25,762 nt of DNA, from NCBI GenBank assembly GCA_963748075.1, contig CAVVHQ010000012.1:1-25762 (forward strand), given 5' to 3'. Shown here piece by piece: positions 25,660 through 25,762 of this stretch; position 1 is the first letter of the stretch; each line of letters begins with the position of its first letter. The notes under the pieces were generated by a model, which worked only from the letters and a program-made list of their open reading frames with translations, was not told the origin of the DNA and searched no databases. The stretch comes from VRUE01 sp963748075. Its GTDB lineage: Bacteria > Actinomycetota > Thermoleophilia > Solirubrobacterales > 70-9. Made by a program: the position numbers and the translations under genes.

Positions 25660-25762
25660 CTGTTGGGATGGGTCTTGTTAGAGCCGAATGCGGGGCATTG
25701 CCAGCACCGATCCAGGCGGCGTCGCCGATCTCACGAGCCAGCCAATGCGCCAGTAAATGCGC

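Larger units (their letters stand above)
25290..25762. other. Intergenic region rich in regulatory signals, no clear gene
   Basis: No protein gene can be supported over these 473 bases. Short plus-strand frames exist, for example 40 codons from ATG 25438, which has no ribosome binding site and starts inside the LexA-like box. After 25678 the minus strand has two open frames running off the window; one ends in TAA at 25678-25680 and might be the end of a truncated gene, but neither resembles anything I know. The region holds a CRP-like palindrome, a LexA-like box, a Shine-Dalgarno with a three-codon ORF, hairpins, an AT-rich inverted repeat and a terminator. ATGCGC-type words repeat at 25542 and twice at the window end. 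Confidence 0.5.

Noticed and set aside
25475..25681. TGA at the fourth codon of the orphan ORF read as selenocysteine, giving a protein of about 68 residues
   Set aside because: No SECIS-like structure follows directly, the frame runs through the terminator, and the later residues look non-coding.
25669..25762. A gene starting at ATG 25669 on the plus strand, or ending at 25678 on the minus strand
   Set aside because: Both are short, run off the window, lack recognisable motifs, and the plus-strand start has no convincing ribosome binding site.

Overview
The window is GC-rich bacterial chromosome, most likely from an actinomycete of the Thermoleophilia (Solirubrobacterales-like). The reasons are the codon bias, a SteA/SteB (MctB) pair, a DUF3866 gene, and a gene order close to the tlyA-nadK-recN-steA-steB-pyrG-xerD block of Mycobacterium. 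The genus is an inference; no rRNA gene is present.

Left part (1-4.7 kb). The 5' part of a minus-strand tRNA is cut by the window edge. It is followed by a minus-strand operon of thioredoxin-like lipoprotein, orphan HPt protein and FAD monooxygenase. A divergent plus-strand pair encodes an SDR oxidoreductase and a GT-B glycosyltransferase. A complete tRNA-Asn(GUU) closes this part.

Accessory patch (4.77-6.93 kb). Two minus-strand genes of visibly lower GC lie between the tRNA and dnaG: a tandem-HTH HNH endonuclease, with a LexA-like box just upstream, and a 469-residue protein with a PD-(D/E)XK-like motif.

Core block (6.98-25.3 kb, all minus strand). In transcription order: tlyA, nadK, a DHA2-type MFS exporter, recN, steA, steB, a MraY/WecA-like transferase, pyrG, an M20 peptidase, a DUF3866 gene, xerD, mutM, an MBL-fold hydrolase, recO, dgt and dnaG. 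Many junctions are 4-base stop/start overlaps, so large parts are probably cotranscribed. The block combines DNA repair (recN, recO, mutM), chromosome dimer resolution (xerD), replication and dNTP control (dnaG, dgt), nucleotide and cofactor supply (pyrG, nadK), ribosome methylation (tlyA) and cytokinesis (steA/steB).

Right end (25.29-25.76 kb). No convincing protein gene is visible, but regulatory signals are dense: a TGTGA-N6-TCACA palindrome, a second LexA-like box nearly identical to the one before the HNH gene, a perfect Shine-Dalgarno before a three-codon ORF, an AT-rich inverted repeat, hairpins and a plus-strand intrinsic terminator.

Caution: reading frames change at least 15 times between about 20.68 and 24.45 kb (recN, MFS gene, nadK) while the protein sequence stays coherent, and once in dnaG. 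Because nadK and dnaG are normally essential, local sequence errors are more likely than real gene decay.
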